Assembly: GCA_029379385.1 (NCBI GenBank)
Contig: CM055611.1
Location: 10,974,001-11,038,000, forward strand
Source: Quillaja saponaria
Lineage: Eukaryota; Streptophyta; Magnoliopsida; Fabales; Quillajaceae
Reading direction: 5' to 3'
DNA: 64,000 bases
In this document: one piece after another, positions 23,466 through 35,944 of the stretch
Numbering within the stretch: position 1 is the stretch's first letter
Layout of the letters: the number at the start of each line of letters is the position of its first letter
Notes under the pieces: generated by a model
What the model was told of the DNA's origin: nothing
Seen by the model: only the letters and a program-made list of their open reading frames with translations
Databases searched by the model: none
Program-made: the position numbers and the translations under genes

Positions 23466-24907
23466 TTCCATTCATTCATTAGTTTGTGTATTTTGAAGGT
23501 TTTAATGCTTAAAGAAAACCCCTTTGAAGTCAAAGTAGAGTTTAACAAGGATTTTCTACGCATCAAGAGCCAAGGCCATGGAAAAAGGCCTCCACAATGC
23601 TCAAGTTCGGGTGTAAAACCTTCCAAACAGAGAGGAATGGTGCCTAGGCACTAGAAAAGTAGTGCCTCGGCACCCAAGACAAGACAAAGTGGCCCCTAGG
23701 CACCAAAAAAGTAGCTTATAGGCTACCAACGGTGATCCTCCACTCTAAACTTCAGTGCTGTAGTGTCGGTTCGATTCCTAGTCTGAGTTGCACTTCTTTT
23801 GAGGGTTTTGAAGCCTATTTAAAGAGGTTTATGTGGGGCAATCAAAATACACATTTGAGCTAAGAAGTTAAGGAGATTAAGAAGAAAACAAATGTGCAAG
23901 GAGCAAGAGTTATACTAAGGTTGTTTAATCCTATAGTTTTTAGGATACATTCGTCACTGTCATTATCAGAACAACATTCTGAATTTTCAGATTTTTCTAT
24001 CTCATAGTTATATTCATTTTATGACTCTTCTAAACTCTAGTCTGAATTATACTACTCTATTATAAAAGCATTCAATTGTTCCTTTTCTTCATCAGAATCT
24101 TCTAATAAGATGGCATAAGGATTTCTTTAAACCTTCATCAATTTGAAGAGCATTTATTTTGTAAGTGACCTGGTTTTCCACATAATAATAATCCGAGTGA
24201 AGTGTTAGGGAAGTTGTAATTCTAGGTCTTCTCAATTAAATTCTTAAGTTTAATGTGTTATTAGTTAGGTTTAGATTAGATTAGTTTTTCAACACTAATT
24301 TGCAATTCCTCATAGGCTCGACACTTTATTTTTTGACTATATTGTTATCATACATGCACTTGTGTGATTAATATCGATAACAATATACAAAGTGAAAACC
24401 TATTTACATAGGATAGGGAATAAGATTAGAATAATCTAGAGATTTATATTTATATATGTATTCATGTTTATTTATGTAATAATATAATTAGGAACTTATT
24501 ATTAATATTTTCAGGATTAGTTATGTTATTTATGTTTTTATTCCAGGGTTTTATGTAAAGCCTAAAAAAACACTTAGTATGGATTTGTTTAGGATTTTTT
24601 GAAAAATTGAAATTGAATATTGATTGCATGTTAGCAAGTTTTCCAAATCCTAGTTTCATCTAACTCTCCCTCTTTTTATACTCCTCTACCTATTCTCCCT
24701 ATTTTCTATCAAATTCCTCTTAAATCTCTACTTTCTGATACTATCCATCATCATGAACCCATTAAATGAAGTTATGTGTCACCTTGCCAATTGTACATAT
24801 GAATTTTTCTTATTATTTTACTGTACATAATGTAAGGACAAAAGTTATTTTTTACTCTAATCTAAAGCAAATTAAACTTACGTATTTACAAGTGTCATTA
24901 TCTTAGT
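23466..24907. other. AT-rich spacer with a tRNA-like Pol III box pair
   Basis: No gene is recognised. TAGCTTATAGG (23712-23722) and GGTTCGATTCC (23768-23778) resemble the A and B boxes of a tRNA-type Pol III promoter, but no acceptor stem can be formed, so this is at most a SINE or tRNA relic. Just before it, GTGCC.GGCAC-type motifs are repeated (23640-23710). The rest is AT-rich with no credible ORF. Confidence 0.35.
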
Positions 24908-25086
24908 TGAATTGAAAAGTTTAGGTAAAGTACTGCTTGATATGAAAATGTACAAAGCAAAAACTTGTTTATATAGATCGTACAATTTAACATACCATAA
25001 CGTACCTAATCTAGCATGAGTCTAAGTACAGGAATAATATATATAGATAAAATTAGGCTGAAATCATGAGCTGAAATATACTCTAA
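24908..25086 (-). repeat. 3' LTR of the short copia element
   Basis: It matches 26295-26491 across TGCTTGATATGAAA, ACTTGTTTATATAG, AATCTAGCATGAG and AGAATATACTCT-like blocks. The polypurine tract lies just inside it (about 25087-25096). Confidence 0.7.
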
Positions 25087-25094
25087 CTCCCCTC

Positions 25095-25860
25095 TTAAAA
25101 CTCAAGATGGTTGTTGCGAAACCAAGTTAAATTCAGAAACAAAAAGCTGTAAGTTTTTTTTTTTTGGAGAAAATAAATTTGTGAAAATATTGACAATATG
25201 TCCTTCAGAAGAAATGTGAAGGACCCGAAGTTCCGGAGTAATATGAGCATGCATAACCTGCTAATCAATATATTGATGCTTCGTGTTCTTATGAAAGACA
25301 TCATTATGTGTAACATGAATGGCACTCTAACTATCATAATGAATAGATGCAGCAGATACAAATCGAAATCAAAGATAACACTCATGTCTCCTACTTACCT
25401 TCATAACTGTATCAATTCAGTAGCAATGCTGGTAACATACTGATACTCAGAGTCTGTAGTAAAATGAGAGTCAAGAAGTTTTTTCTTGCTATGCCATGAA
25501 ATCAAAGAATGACCAAGAAAAAATTCAAAAAGTTATAGTAAATCATCTGTCAAAAGGATCTCAAACCCAATCAGGATCAAAGTGGACAAAGCTAGAGATG
25601 TAAAAGGAGAATGTAGACCATGAAGAAGCATTCCTTTCACATATCTTAAAATTCAAAACACGACTGTATAGTTTACATAGGTAGGTGAAGACATAAACTG
25701 ACTGAACATAGGCAATGTATGGTCAGGTGACAATAAGATAGATCAAGCAAGCAACCACCTGATGATGATAAAGAATATGATGAAGGAAGAGATTCACCAA
25801 TCTTTTATTAGAAAGACCCATAGACTTATATATAGTATGAAGCTCATGATAGCAATGTGG
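25095..25860 (-). pseudogene. copia reverse transcriptase end / RNase H (broken)
   Basis: The minus strand reads SMGLSNKRLVNLF, VVACLIYLIVT, YVNYTVVF.NILKYVKGMLLHGL, FFLGHSLISWHSKKK, FTTDSEYQYVTSIATEL and VFHKNTKHQYIDQQV, in that order. These are the C-terminal RT and RNase H signatures of Ty1/copia pol. The expected catalytic Asp near the RNase H start is not clear, and stops and frameshifts break the frame. gag, integrase and the RT core are absent. Confidence 0.8.
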
Positions 25861-26281
25861 GGGTTACCATATTGATATCCCCTCGCATGGAACGTCTCTT
25901 CAGCAAGATTTTAGATTGTGGAACTAAGTTAGAATGTTGGAGCATACAGGGGCCTAAAACCCAACTTTGGAGTCTCACTCTTAAAACCAATAAATTGGTA
26001 TTAAAAGTACAGGTCAATATATTTATATATAATGCTAAGATCCACTATATATGTTAGCAATGTAGGAGTTATACCACATTGACAGAGCATGAGCATGACC
26101 ATATTGAGGATAGTGGTGTCGTTTGAATGAGGATGATGAGATCTGTTGATTTGTTGTGGTTGTTAAATTAGATAACCTAGGATCATGCTTGGATCTTACA
26201 ATAATCGAGCTTGCTCTTTGTAGAAAAAAGGGTAGATACTATTGAATCCTATAAGGAGAAAGACGAGAACCGATGTTCGAC

Positions 26282-26294
26282 TTTGATACCAAGG
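26282..26294 (-). other. primer-binding site of the short copia element
   Basis: The minus strand reads CCTTGGTATCAAAG next to the inner edge of the right LTR, the initiator-Met-type primer site of copia elements. Confidence 0.65.
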
Positions 26295-26491
26295 TGAACT
26301 GTAAATAGTTTTAGTAAATTTGTATTTGCTTGATATGAAATATACAAAGTAAAAGCTTGTTTATATAGGCTGTACAAATTGAACTAGCATAACAAATCTA
26401 ATCTAGTATGAGGCTAAGTACAGTAATAATGTATATATACAAAATTAGACATACATTAGAGTCATAAATTATGAGCCAGAATATACTCTCA
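26295..26491 (-). repeat. 5' LTR of the short copia element
   Basis: The minus strand starts TGAGAGTATATTC and ends CAGTTCA, directly before the primer-binding site. It pairs with 24908-25086. It contains a TATATAAAC motif that could be its TATA box. Confidence 0.7.
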
Positions 26492-26611
26492 TTATCTTAA
26501 ACATGAACATGAAAAAATTGGTGAAATTTAGACTAAATGTGACCCTCTCCTAATAAAAATAAATGCATAATTTTTCAGTAAGATAACATTAATTACAAAC
26601 TTCTCACAACA

Positions 26612-26792
26612 TATCTAAGGGTTGGCTTGGTGGTTAAGAAAATATGCTTCATTCATTGACTTTATGAGTTCTAATATCCTTAGAGAGGTTAAGGGGAGTA
26701 AATTCTCCATAAATTCTCTAGTTTCAGCGTGAATTGCATGCCTTTTGAACTGTCCGAATGGGTAATAAATCGAGTTGCACATAATCTAGTAT
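26612..26792 (+). mobile_element. tRNA-derived SINE, Au-like 3' end
   Basis: The A-box-like GGTTGGCTTGGTGG (26620-26633) and B-box-like GAGTTCTAATATCC (26666-26679) are spaced as in a tRNA promoter. The 3' part (GGGTAATAAATCGAGTTGCAC, then a GGACAC end) looks like a decayed version of the conserved CGAGGTGCGCGCAAGC...GGACACC end of several plant SINE families. It has no ORF, as expected. A short CA repeat follows at about 26811-26827. Confidence 0.6.
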
Positions 26793-26827
26793 GGACACAC
26801 TAATTGCTACACACACACACACACACA

Positions 26828-27211
26828 TATATAATTCTCACATCATTTAAGATATAAGATTAATTTTCAAATCTTTTCATCTTTCTATCTCTAAGAAAAC
26901 CATTTGAATTTCATAATAATTCTCTTTCTCTATCTCTTCCTCTCTTCCTCAACCTCTTCACCCATTGAGGCATAATAAAATATAAACCAAGGAACACCTC
27001 CATGCCCTTAAAAGAAGAAATTATATGGTCTTTGTACTTTTTCATAAGGACTTATACTAACTGTTTGGAATTTGGAGGTTATGTGCTTGTGTCGTGTCCT
27101 ATGTTTTTTTCCCTGCCAATCTATTCACCAAGGCTACAACTCACTGCCCTAATTTGGTTTAACATTATTTTGTAACGTGAAAATTAATTATCAAATAAAC
27201 TAGAAAGAAAA
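26828..27211. other. AT-rich spacer
   Basis: No gene, repeat end or RNA signal is recognised. A pyrimidine-rich stretch (CTCTTTCTC-type) lies near 26920-26960. Confidence 0.4.
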
Positions 27212-30200
27212 TGATAGGTGTTTAATATTTCTTAATTTCATTGATTCCTATTCGTTATTTTGAGTATGAACTTATAAATGTTTATTTTATGATTTTAGGT
27301 GTTTTATTGAAGTGAACGAACATTTGTTGGATAAAGGGACCACATTTAGCATAAAAGGAGTAAAAGAGGAAGTCAAAAGAGCACTAAATGAAGATGGGCT
27401 AGATTGGTGCATGGCCTGGCCTTGTGAGTCATGAAAGCCCGTATGATATTCTGTAGGAATTAATCTCTAACCACTCCATAGAATCCAAACACTTCAGGAA
27501 TTAATGGATAAACTTTCTAATCAGATTAGTATGAGTATAACAAGCATATCTTTACATTTAGACCTATTTTGAAGGTAATTAGGAATCTTAATCCAAGGAT
27601 TTGTATGAGGAATATAAAGCTGATGTTGTATTTGGATATACTTTCAAGACAAATTAAGAGTTCCAATTCAAAAATAGTCCTAGCCAACCAGAGACTCCAA
27701 TCCAAGGACTTCAAGTTAGATTAGAATTTCAGAGTTCTTTTCTCTTCTAATTAGCCTATAAATGCAATTAGCTTAAGAGTGTTTTGATATCAGTTATTCA
27801 AGACTCAAAAACATTTTTTTTGAATTCCTATTTTGTTTCAATTTTGATATGAGTTACTAAATTCCGTTTTACAGATAAAAAGGAGGATTGAAGCTGTGGA
27901 ATTGCATTGTAAGATCTGATTTGTTCTTCATTTTAGTTTAATTATTCATTTCAGATATCTTCGTGTTTTTTTATTACATTTGTCATGGTTGTATGTTCTA
28001 TTGATTAGGTGCGCAACTAACTGATTAGACCATATTGCCTATTGCTAGTTTAGGAGAATCAAGTCTCTAATTGCTTGATGATTCTAACATAAGTAGCAAA
28101 TAGTAGTTTGTAATTGCTATGATGAACATGGACTAAGTTAAATAAACTGAACTTATGTGTTTATTGCTTAGCTTTGGGTATCTTTCTAATTCTTAAAACT
28201 ATTGTTAAATTAAATCTTAAGAGCTTAAATAGGTTGTTTAATAACAAGAGATTAATTGAATAGTTTATTTTGATTAATGACGAACTAAGGAAAGATTCAG
28301 AATATCATAATTTCTTGATATTCTAGGCTGATTATTTGAATGTATAATTGAATAATTGTGATCAATGATCAACGTCGAATCCCCACGGTAAATATCTCTA
28401 TTATAACCCTTATAATTTGACAACGGAAATTTGAGTTTTAGATGTAATGTGTAAATTTACGTTATAAAATAAACAAATTTATTCAAAAAAAATATAGTTA
28501 AAGATGTTATAATTTGATATCTTTGTGTAACCTTAGTATATAATTTTAAAATGTTGTGTATTGGTTATCGTAAAGTAAATAACATTGTGACCAAGTAAAT
28601 TCAAGTGAGTGAGTAATTAATAGTATAGGTTTACATATATCAAAATTTAATCTCCAACACAAGAAAATTAAATAAGTAAACTATACAATTAACATAAGTG
28701 TATATATACATAAATAAAACTAAAATTAATTTGCACCACATGTTTATAAGCCAAAAAGTAAATATTTATATATATGGATATAACAAGGAAGTATTCTCCA
28801 CCACATCTTTAAAAAAACAATTGACTTTTAACCCAATTACATTGTATTGTTTTATTTTCTTGTCTTTTCTTTCCCCTTAATTGACTTAACCGTCTTATTT
28901 CCTTCCTATTTTCTCATGGTCTCTCTAGAGTTTTCTTTCTTCCCCTGTTCTAGCCAAGCAATTCAAGTTGCAGCAACCTCCTTCATCCTCCTTGGTTGTA
29001 GGTGGATAAATCTTGATTTTAGGAACCTTGGAGTTTGTATTTAGCTTGGGGTGTAGCAGGTAGCAACCTCCCTGTAGCCATTCTTGGTGTTGCCATTTTG
29101 TCTTTCTGTTCTTGTACTGCCGTGTGACCTTCCATAGCAGCCAAGTGACCTTGATTGACAGTTTAGGTGATGTGGCATTCTACCCTTTTAGATTAGCCAT
29201 TTTCCTTTTTCCTCCAAACCTTAATAGCCTTGCTTCTCTTTATTCTAGCCACGAGACTATAACATAAAGGTAGCAGCCATGCCTTGTTTTTGATCTCTAG
29301 CTCTTCCTCCTAGACGATGCAGCTAGCTCCCTCTTGTTGGCACCATTTGTCTCAAGGGCAATCAAGGCAGCAGCAACTGTAAGTTGATCTTGGGATTTAA
29401 GTGGGCTAAGCTACCTTAACACTTAAGTTTTAACTTGTTTTCTTAGAATTTAACATTGAAGATCTTTATTTGTTAAGTGTAGATATTGTATGTAATTTAA
29501 TTGTGAGTAAGGTTTTAGGAAAACAAAGAACATGATGGTGGTTAGATGAAGGAGAAGAGGAAAGTGTGGATTAATTGTATTAATAATGGTAATGGATAAT
29601 TTAAGCTTTGGTTTAGCTTGAATTTAATTTTTTGGAATTTGTGTAATTTGAATTAAGAAAGTTGTGTTGGTTTCTTGAAAAAGGTATATATATATACACT
29701 TATATACTCAAGTAATGAAGTGAGTACCCTTAAGGTGTTTGATACAATGCCTAAGAGAAACTAGTGGTAATGTAATGAATGAAACTTGGTTATTCAATTC
29801 TTGGAAGGTTAAGTATTAATGGAGTTTGAATAAAAGTTCTTAAATAAGAGTAGATAATGGTTGGTTAATGTTATGGCTTAAGGAGTTAATGAAAGTGAGC
29901 AAGAGGTTTGAACAAAGAAGGGTTGGTTGTGGGTAAAGTGTTGGAAAATGAGAGTTAAGAGGTTTTTAAAGGGATGCAGGGCCAGATTTTGTGGGTTAGT
30001 GAAATCTTGTGTTTCAGGTGCTTTAAGATTGAATTAAATTAAGAGTTCTAAAGAGAAAGTGTAGCTTAGGGTGTTCAGATAATGTTTGCAAGATTTCCTA
30101 ACCTAGCTCCATGTATATTTTTTAGTTAGAGCAGTTGGACTGCAACTAGATCCATGCAAGAGTTTTAGTGAGCTTCAATTAGTCTAGGAAACTTCATCAA

Positions 30201-32249
30201 AGGTTGTGATTTGAAATAACCTAGGACTTCCAAACAAAAATTTCTCCTAACATACTAAAGAGTAAATCTGGAGTAGTGTAGGTCTTGATTCCATGTTGTG
30301 TGCATTTTTAGGTGGTTGAATTCATAGTTGTGATTTTTGGGTACTGACTATGCCTGCTTTGGTAAAATTGATATTAGGAGGCCTTAAATGTTGAATTAAG
30401 AGTAAAGTTCTAAAGATGAAATGTTCCTAACATCTTGATTAATTAGACTGAAAAGTTTTGTAATTTAATTTCCATGTATGGGAATTTTATAAGCATCAGA
30501 ATCTGAGGTTGGCAACCAAGAATTGTCGAGTGCCCTGTTTTTGTTCATTTAAGGAATTAAGTGAGTTCAAGGTTTGATTTTAGGAAAAGTTTCTATATAG
30601 GAAAGATGGATAATTCTTAAAGATAATGTATAAATGTGGGTTTGTTAAATTTGGTTAAGTATATAAGTGAAAATCAAATATATCTTCAAGATCATGGTGA
30701 AAATAATTAAAGAATAGTTAACTTTAAATAAATACTTGAAACTTAGTAACTCTAGATTTTCGTAGCTAAAAGGTCATAATTTAGGAATTGTCAAACTAAG
30801 TAATACTTGGAAAATGTAATTGCAACTTCAGAAAGTGTGGTGGAATCAACGACATCCTTAAATGCAAGTGTAAGTGACGAATGAAATCTATTAAAGGTGA
30901 GTGATTAATCGTTACCCTTTGGTGACTAGATTATTATGTGTATTTTTAATAATTATGTTATATGAAAAAATAAGCAAGTGCATTGTTTCAGTGAATTATT
31001 TAAATTATGTTTATTTGAAATTGTTTGTGATTGATAAGGGCCAACGAAGTAGAAATGTTTTCTGAAATAATTTTATTTCTGAAACTGAAATCCAGGTGCC
31101 CCTAGGATGTTTTGATTTAATATTCTGATCTAAAATTTTCTGATTCCGATAAGTGTTTTAAAAGAATTGAGTGCTTAGGCCCGGTGGGTGGATTCGAATA
31201 AGGGATTTAGTGATTATGTTTCTAGTTATGTTTGGTTTGCAGGTGCAAAACTGCCCAGTGGGAGGTAGTGTACGGGGCTGAGTTACTTTTTTAGCCATTT
31301 GCTTACTTTTTATGCTTACTTTTGAATTATGAATTTTAGATATTTGTTGTAAAACATGTGATTCGTGACTTTATGAGAATTACACATAGATGCTTGTATT
31401 ATTGAATTAAACATGAATACTGTTATTTGAGATTAAATGATATTATAGGTGCTTTGAGTGATACTAGTACATTTTGGTTACGATTTTTCACTCACGGAGT
31501 CCAAGGGAGTCATTCCTCTCTTTGTTGATTTTTATTTTTTTAGTAACAAGATCTCGAGAACCGTTATTGTTGATAATAGATTTAGCCAAGTGTTTGGCAA
31601 CAAAGTAATTCTTCAGAATCCCAATCTTGAAGTCGAAGGTTAAAAGTTTGCAGTCACACTAAAGTTATGGGGTGTCTGGTCTTATGTTGTGTAATAATCT
31701 AATTAATTGTTACAATAATGAGAAACAAAGCAGAGCTCCTTAGTTATATTGTTGTTGTTGTTGTTGTTATAGTTGAGTAAAAACAAGAATATATATTGTT
31801 TATATTTTGGACATGTTCCACATTGCATGTAACATTTTCCGAAATTTTCAATAAATATTTTGTATTTAGTAATAAATTTATGTTTTTAATTTAATTAAGT
31901 AAAGATTTTCTTGATTCTAAATATAATTTTTTTGAGAGTCATGTGTGTTTAGAAGTGATAAAGTAAGGGTTATGAAGGTACCCAATCCTCCAACTAGTCA
32001 TTCCTTCACGAGGGGTGTATCTCCCTTTTTGTTGGTAGCTTTCTCTATTAATTGTTTGCATATATGATTTTACTTTCAAAGTTACTCTCAAAATTCAAAA
32101 CATAAAATCGCTTTTATTTTATTGTCATAAGAATTTATATTTTACACAAATTGGTTAAATTCAACTTTTCGTGGGATCGACCTTTATTTACCCTAACTAC
32201 AAAGCTGGATTAAAGTAGAGAACTTAATTGGTGCTTTTGACACACATCA
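27212..32249 (+). repeat. Athila 5' LTR, split by an insertion
   Basis: The first part runs from TGATAGGTG (27212) to 28398 and the second from about 32024 to the CACACATCA end at 32249, together about 1.4 kb. The start resembles that of the LTR at 57695 (TGATAACTC), and part of the LTR recurs inverted at 37122 onwards and directly at 38455-38585. Confidence 0.7.
28399..32018 (+). mobile_element. solo LTR of family A inside the Athila LTR
   Basis: The insertion starts TATTATAACCC and ends GAGGGGTGT, the family A ends with a few bases lost. It is flanked on both sides by ATCTC (28394-28398 and 32019-32023), a perfect 5-bp target-site duplication. It is 3.6 kb long with no pol genes and shares blocks with 3719-6387 and with the reverse complement of 17925-21287. 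A GTT microsatellite lies near 31752-31770. Confidence 0.85.
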
Positions 32250-32254
32250 AATTT

Positions 32255-32272
32255 TGGCGCTATTGCTTGGGA
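32255..32272 (+). other. Athila primer-binding site
   Basis: TGGCGCTATTGCTTGGGA lies a few bases after the LTR end. It is a mutated form of the TGGCGCCGTTGCCGGGGA site of Athila elements. Confidence 0.8.
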
Positions 32273-32446
32273 GTTGATATTTTAATTCATTTGTCAACTT
32301 AATATAAGTTCTTTTTTTTTTTTTCCTTCTATTTTACAAGCTTGTACGATAAGGAAGATTCTGCTCTTAAACTCTAACAAATAAGAAAGTTTATTGGAGT
32401 TCATCAATAAGCGGTCTTGGCATCCAATTTATCAAAATCTGAAAGC

Positions 32447-33456
32447 ATGGCTAACAATGCAAACCAAACCTTGAAGGAGTATGTGGCTCTTGATCTAAAC
32501 CAACAACCACTTTGCATTAAATATCCTACTATAAATGTTGCTTTTGAATTAAAATCTTGTCTAATCCATCTTTTCCCAACTTTTCATGGTCTTGCAGGGA
32601 AAGACCCTCACAAGCACTTAAAGGAGTTTCATGTGGTTTGTTCAAGCATGAAACCTACTGGGATATCAGAAAACCAAATCAAGTTTAGGCCTTTTACATT
32701 CTCTTTGGTGGACATAGCTAAGGATTGGGCTCTACTACTTAACATCAGGATCCATAACCACATGGATTACGATGAAAAAACTATTTTTGGAGAAGTATTT
32801 CCCCACTTTGTGAGCCGCCAACATTAAAAAACAAAATTTGTAGAATCAGACAATACAATGGAGAATCATTTTATGAGTATTAGGAGCATTTTAAAAAGCT
32901 TTGTGCAAGCTACCCACATCATCAAATTAGTGATCAGATGTTGGTCCAACACTTTTATGAAGGACTCCTCCCAACAAAAAGGAGCATGATTGATTCAGCA
33001 AGTGGAGGAACATTGGTAGACAATACACTGGAGGCTGCTAAAAATTTAATTTCCAATATATTTACAAATTCTCAACAACTTAGCACCCGACACGAGCCCC
33101 GCCACAAAAAGCTCATAAGGTATACATCTTTGGATCAACAAATTACTAATCTAACCTCTCTTGTGCGTCAAATGGCTGTAGGAAACTTGCAACAAGCTAA
33201 GGCTTGTGGAATTTGTTTAGTTATGGGACATCTAACTAACATGTGCCCTACACTTCAAGAGGAATCGGTGGAGCAAGTCAATGCCATGGGTGGATTTTCG
33301 GGGCAACCACAATGCAAATATGATCAATACTTTAATACTTACAATCCAAGTTGGAGAAATCATTCAAACCTTAGCTATGGAAATTCAACAATTCACAATG
33401 CACCTCTAAATCAACAATTGGTATTTTATCAATCTCAACCACCTTTCCCAAGCTAA
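32447..33456 (+). pseudogene. Athila gag (broken)
   Basis: The ATG at 32447 gives MANNANQTLKEYVALDLNQQ, the usual start of Athila gag. It continues with HLFPTFHGLAGKDPHKHL, KEFHVVCSSMKPTGI and FTFSLVDIAKDWALLL. A stop falls at 32825. The frame resumes at 32938 with MLVQHFYEGL and SASGGTLVDNT, then a CCHC zinc knuckle CGICLVMGHLTNMC near 33207-33248 that fits C-x2-C-x4-H-x4-C. gag packages the element RNA into particles. The break means no full product. Confidence 0.85.
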
Positions 33457-33649
33457 ACAACAAGCCCCTCAAAATCAAGGTATGTCTCTTGAGGATATAG
33501 TTAAGTTTGTGGCTATTAACACAATTCCAATAGGAAACTAGGACAAGAATCAAGAATTTAGAGACACAAGTGAGCCAATTCTGTAAGCAGAATTGAAACA
33601 CAAGGATCTAGGAAACTTCCATCTCAGACTGTGATTAATCCAAGAGAGA

Positions 33650-35944
33650 ATGCATGTACCATGACTTTAAGGAGTAGGAAACAACTTGAGGAAGCCAAAA
33701 ATAGCAACAGAAGAAGAGAAATCAGCTCGAGAAAGATGAAGCCACTAGTCATACTAAGAATGTTTTGGCACCTAAGGTAAATTCTAAGGTTCCTATTTCT
33801 ACTAATGTTCCTCCTCTACCTTTTCCTAATAGATTTGTAAAGTCTAAGAATGAGGAACTTGAGATGGAAATTCTAGATACCTTCCGTAAAGTACAAGTGA
33901 ACATACCTCTTCTGGATGCTATTAAACAATTATCATGCTGTACAAAATTCCTCAAGGAGCTATGCACCACAAAATGAAAATTAAAGGTTGATAAGCTAGT
34001 AAGAGTGGGGGAGAATGTATTCACTGTTTTGCAAAGAAAGCTTCCTCCAAAATGTAAAGATCCAGGGAATTTTACCATACCATGCACAATTGGAAACACC
34101 AGGCTTAAAAAAGCTATGCTTGATTTAGGAGCATCCATTAATGTCATGCCTTATTCCATTTATGCTTCTTTAAATCTCGATTCATTTAAGGAAACTAGTG
34201 TGGTTATTATTCAACTTGTATTCGAACTAACATTGGTGTTATAATAGAATTCTAACCATGAAGTTTGATGGTGAAGTTATACGCTTCAATATTTTTGAAG
34301 CAATAAGGTATCCAAGTGATCTGCATTCTTATTTTTCTATTGATATATTTAACTCTTTAAAGCAGCAACACTTTGAGCTAATTAGATAGGATACATTAGA
34401 AATTGTATTGAATAAGAGGCTCGAGATGGAAGATCCCAAAAGGCCAAGAAGAAATGTACAAATTAGTGACAGCATTAAGGAAGCCGTGGCATCTCTAGAA
34501 TCATTACCAAGTGATCCAAACAAGTATAAAGTTTATATTTCTTCGCTTTTATCTAACAGAAAACTTTTACCTTCTGTGTTGCAGGCCCCTAGCTTAGAGC
34601 TTAAACCTCTTCTCAAGCATCTTAAATATGTGTATGTAGGCAAGGAAAACACATTGCCTGTAATCATTGCATGGAACCTCAAGGCAGTGCAAGAGGAGAA
34701 ACTAGTTCATGTGCTAATAAATCATAAAATAGCTATAAGGTGGATATTAGATGACATAAAAGGGATTAGTCCACCCATATGCATTCATAAAATTTTGCTT
34801 GAGGATGGAGTAAAACCAACAAGGGAAACTCAACGCCGATTGAACCTTCCTATGATGGAGGATGCCAAGAAAGAGATCTTGAACTTACTAGATGTTAGAG
34901 TCATCTACCCTATTTCGGACAGTAAGTGGGTGAGCATAGTTCAAGTTATTCCAAAAAAATATGGCATTACTTTGGTCAAGAATGAAGAGAATGAGCTAGT
35001 AGCAGCCTCATGTCTAAACCGGTAGCGAGTATGCATTGATTATCAGAAGCTTAACTCCACTACTAGAAAATATCACTTTCCTCTGCCATTTATTGGTCAA
35101 ATGCTAGAAAGATTAGCTGGTGATTCTTATTACTGTTTTCTAGATGGCTATTCAAATTATAAAAAATTGCAATCACACCAAAGGACTAAGAGAATACCAT
35201 ATTCACTTGCCCCTTTGGAACATTTGCATATTGGCGCATGCCATTTGGTCTTTGCAACGCACCAGATACTTTCCAATGGTGTATGGTTAGAATATTTTCA
35301 GATTATGCTGAGAATATCATAGAAGTTTTTATGAATAATTTCAGTGTCTATGGTAACTCTTTTAATAAATGTTAAGTTCCTTACACTTGTTCTTAAACGT
35401 TGCATGGAAACAAATATTGTCCTTAGATGGGAGAAATGTCACTTTATGATAGATCATGGGATAGTCTTAGGACATATCATATCTGCTAAGGGAATTAAAG
35501 TTGATAAATCTTGTACATTCCTTACCACCCTCTGCATGTGTTAGGGAGGTTCGTTCTTTTCTTGGATATACAGGTTTTTATCAAATATTCATCAAGGACT
35601 TTTCAAAGGTTACATAACCCTTATGCAAATTACTGCAAAAGGAAGTGACATTCGAGTTCAATGAAGAATGCAAGAAAGCATTGAAAGGCTTAAGGAGCTC
35701 TTGACCACAACTCTCATTATTCAACCACCCTGATTGGAGCCTTCCATTTGAGCTAATGTGTGATGCAAGTGATTATGCTGTAGGAGTTGTTTTAGCATAG
35801 TGAGTTGGCGAGCTTCCACATGTCATCTATTATGCATCAAGGACCTTGAATGATGCTCAGCTTAACTATTCTACAATTGAAAAAAGCTATTAGCGATAAG
35901 TTTGCTTTGGACAAGTTTCGTTCTTATTTAATTGGTTACTAAAG
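33650..35944 (+). pseudogene. Athila protease, reverse transcriptase and RNase H (broken)
   Basis: MTLRSRKQLEEAK starts the linker, followed by NVPPLPFPNRFVKSKNEE. The protease has AMLDLGASINVMPYSIY (about 34114-34164), with the DLGAS form of the aspartic protease site used by Athila. The RT region has VIYPISDSKWVSIVQVIPKK, VCIDYQKLNSTTRKYHFPLP, MLERLAGDSYYCFLDGYS, then degraded FMDDF and GIVLGHIISAKGIKVDK segments, ending in RNase H-like [13 protein letters not shown]. Many stops lie after 35022. A further stop splits protease from RT at about 34242. Confidence 0.85.

Larger units (their letters stand above)
24908..26491 (-). mobile_element. shrunken Ty1/copia element with very short LTRs
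   Basis: Two related blocks of about 180-200 bp flank 1.2 kb of interior. Read on the minus strand the order is 5' LTR (right), a TTGGTATCAAAG primer-binding site, a copia RT/RNase H remnant, a purine-rich AAGAGGGGAG tract, then the 3' LTR (left). Most of gag-pol is missing, so it is a deleted, non-autonomous copy. Confidence 0.78.
27212..35944 (+). mobile_element. Athila-type Ty3/gypsy element, 5' two thirds
   Basis: The order is 5' LTR (split by a solo LTR), an Athila-type primer-binding site, gag with zinc knuckle, protease and reverse transcriptase/RNase H. The gag sequence is a clear Athila match. The element fades out near 35944 in RNase H (KFRSYLIG), so integrase, the 3' ORF and the 3' LTR are missing or displaced. 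A related 3' half is present at 51640-59040. Confidence 0.85.

Noticed and set aside
23700..23800. Functional tRNA gene
   Set aside because: B box is perfect but no cloverleaf or acceptor stem can be formed.
25198..25443. Plus-strand ORF opposite the copia RNase H
   Set aside because: It mirrors the copia pol remnant on the minus strand and shows no domain of its own.
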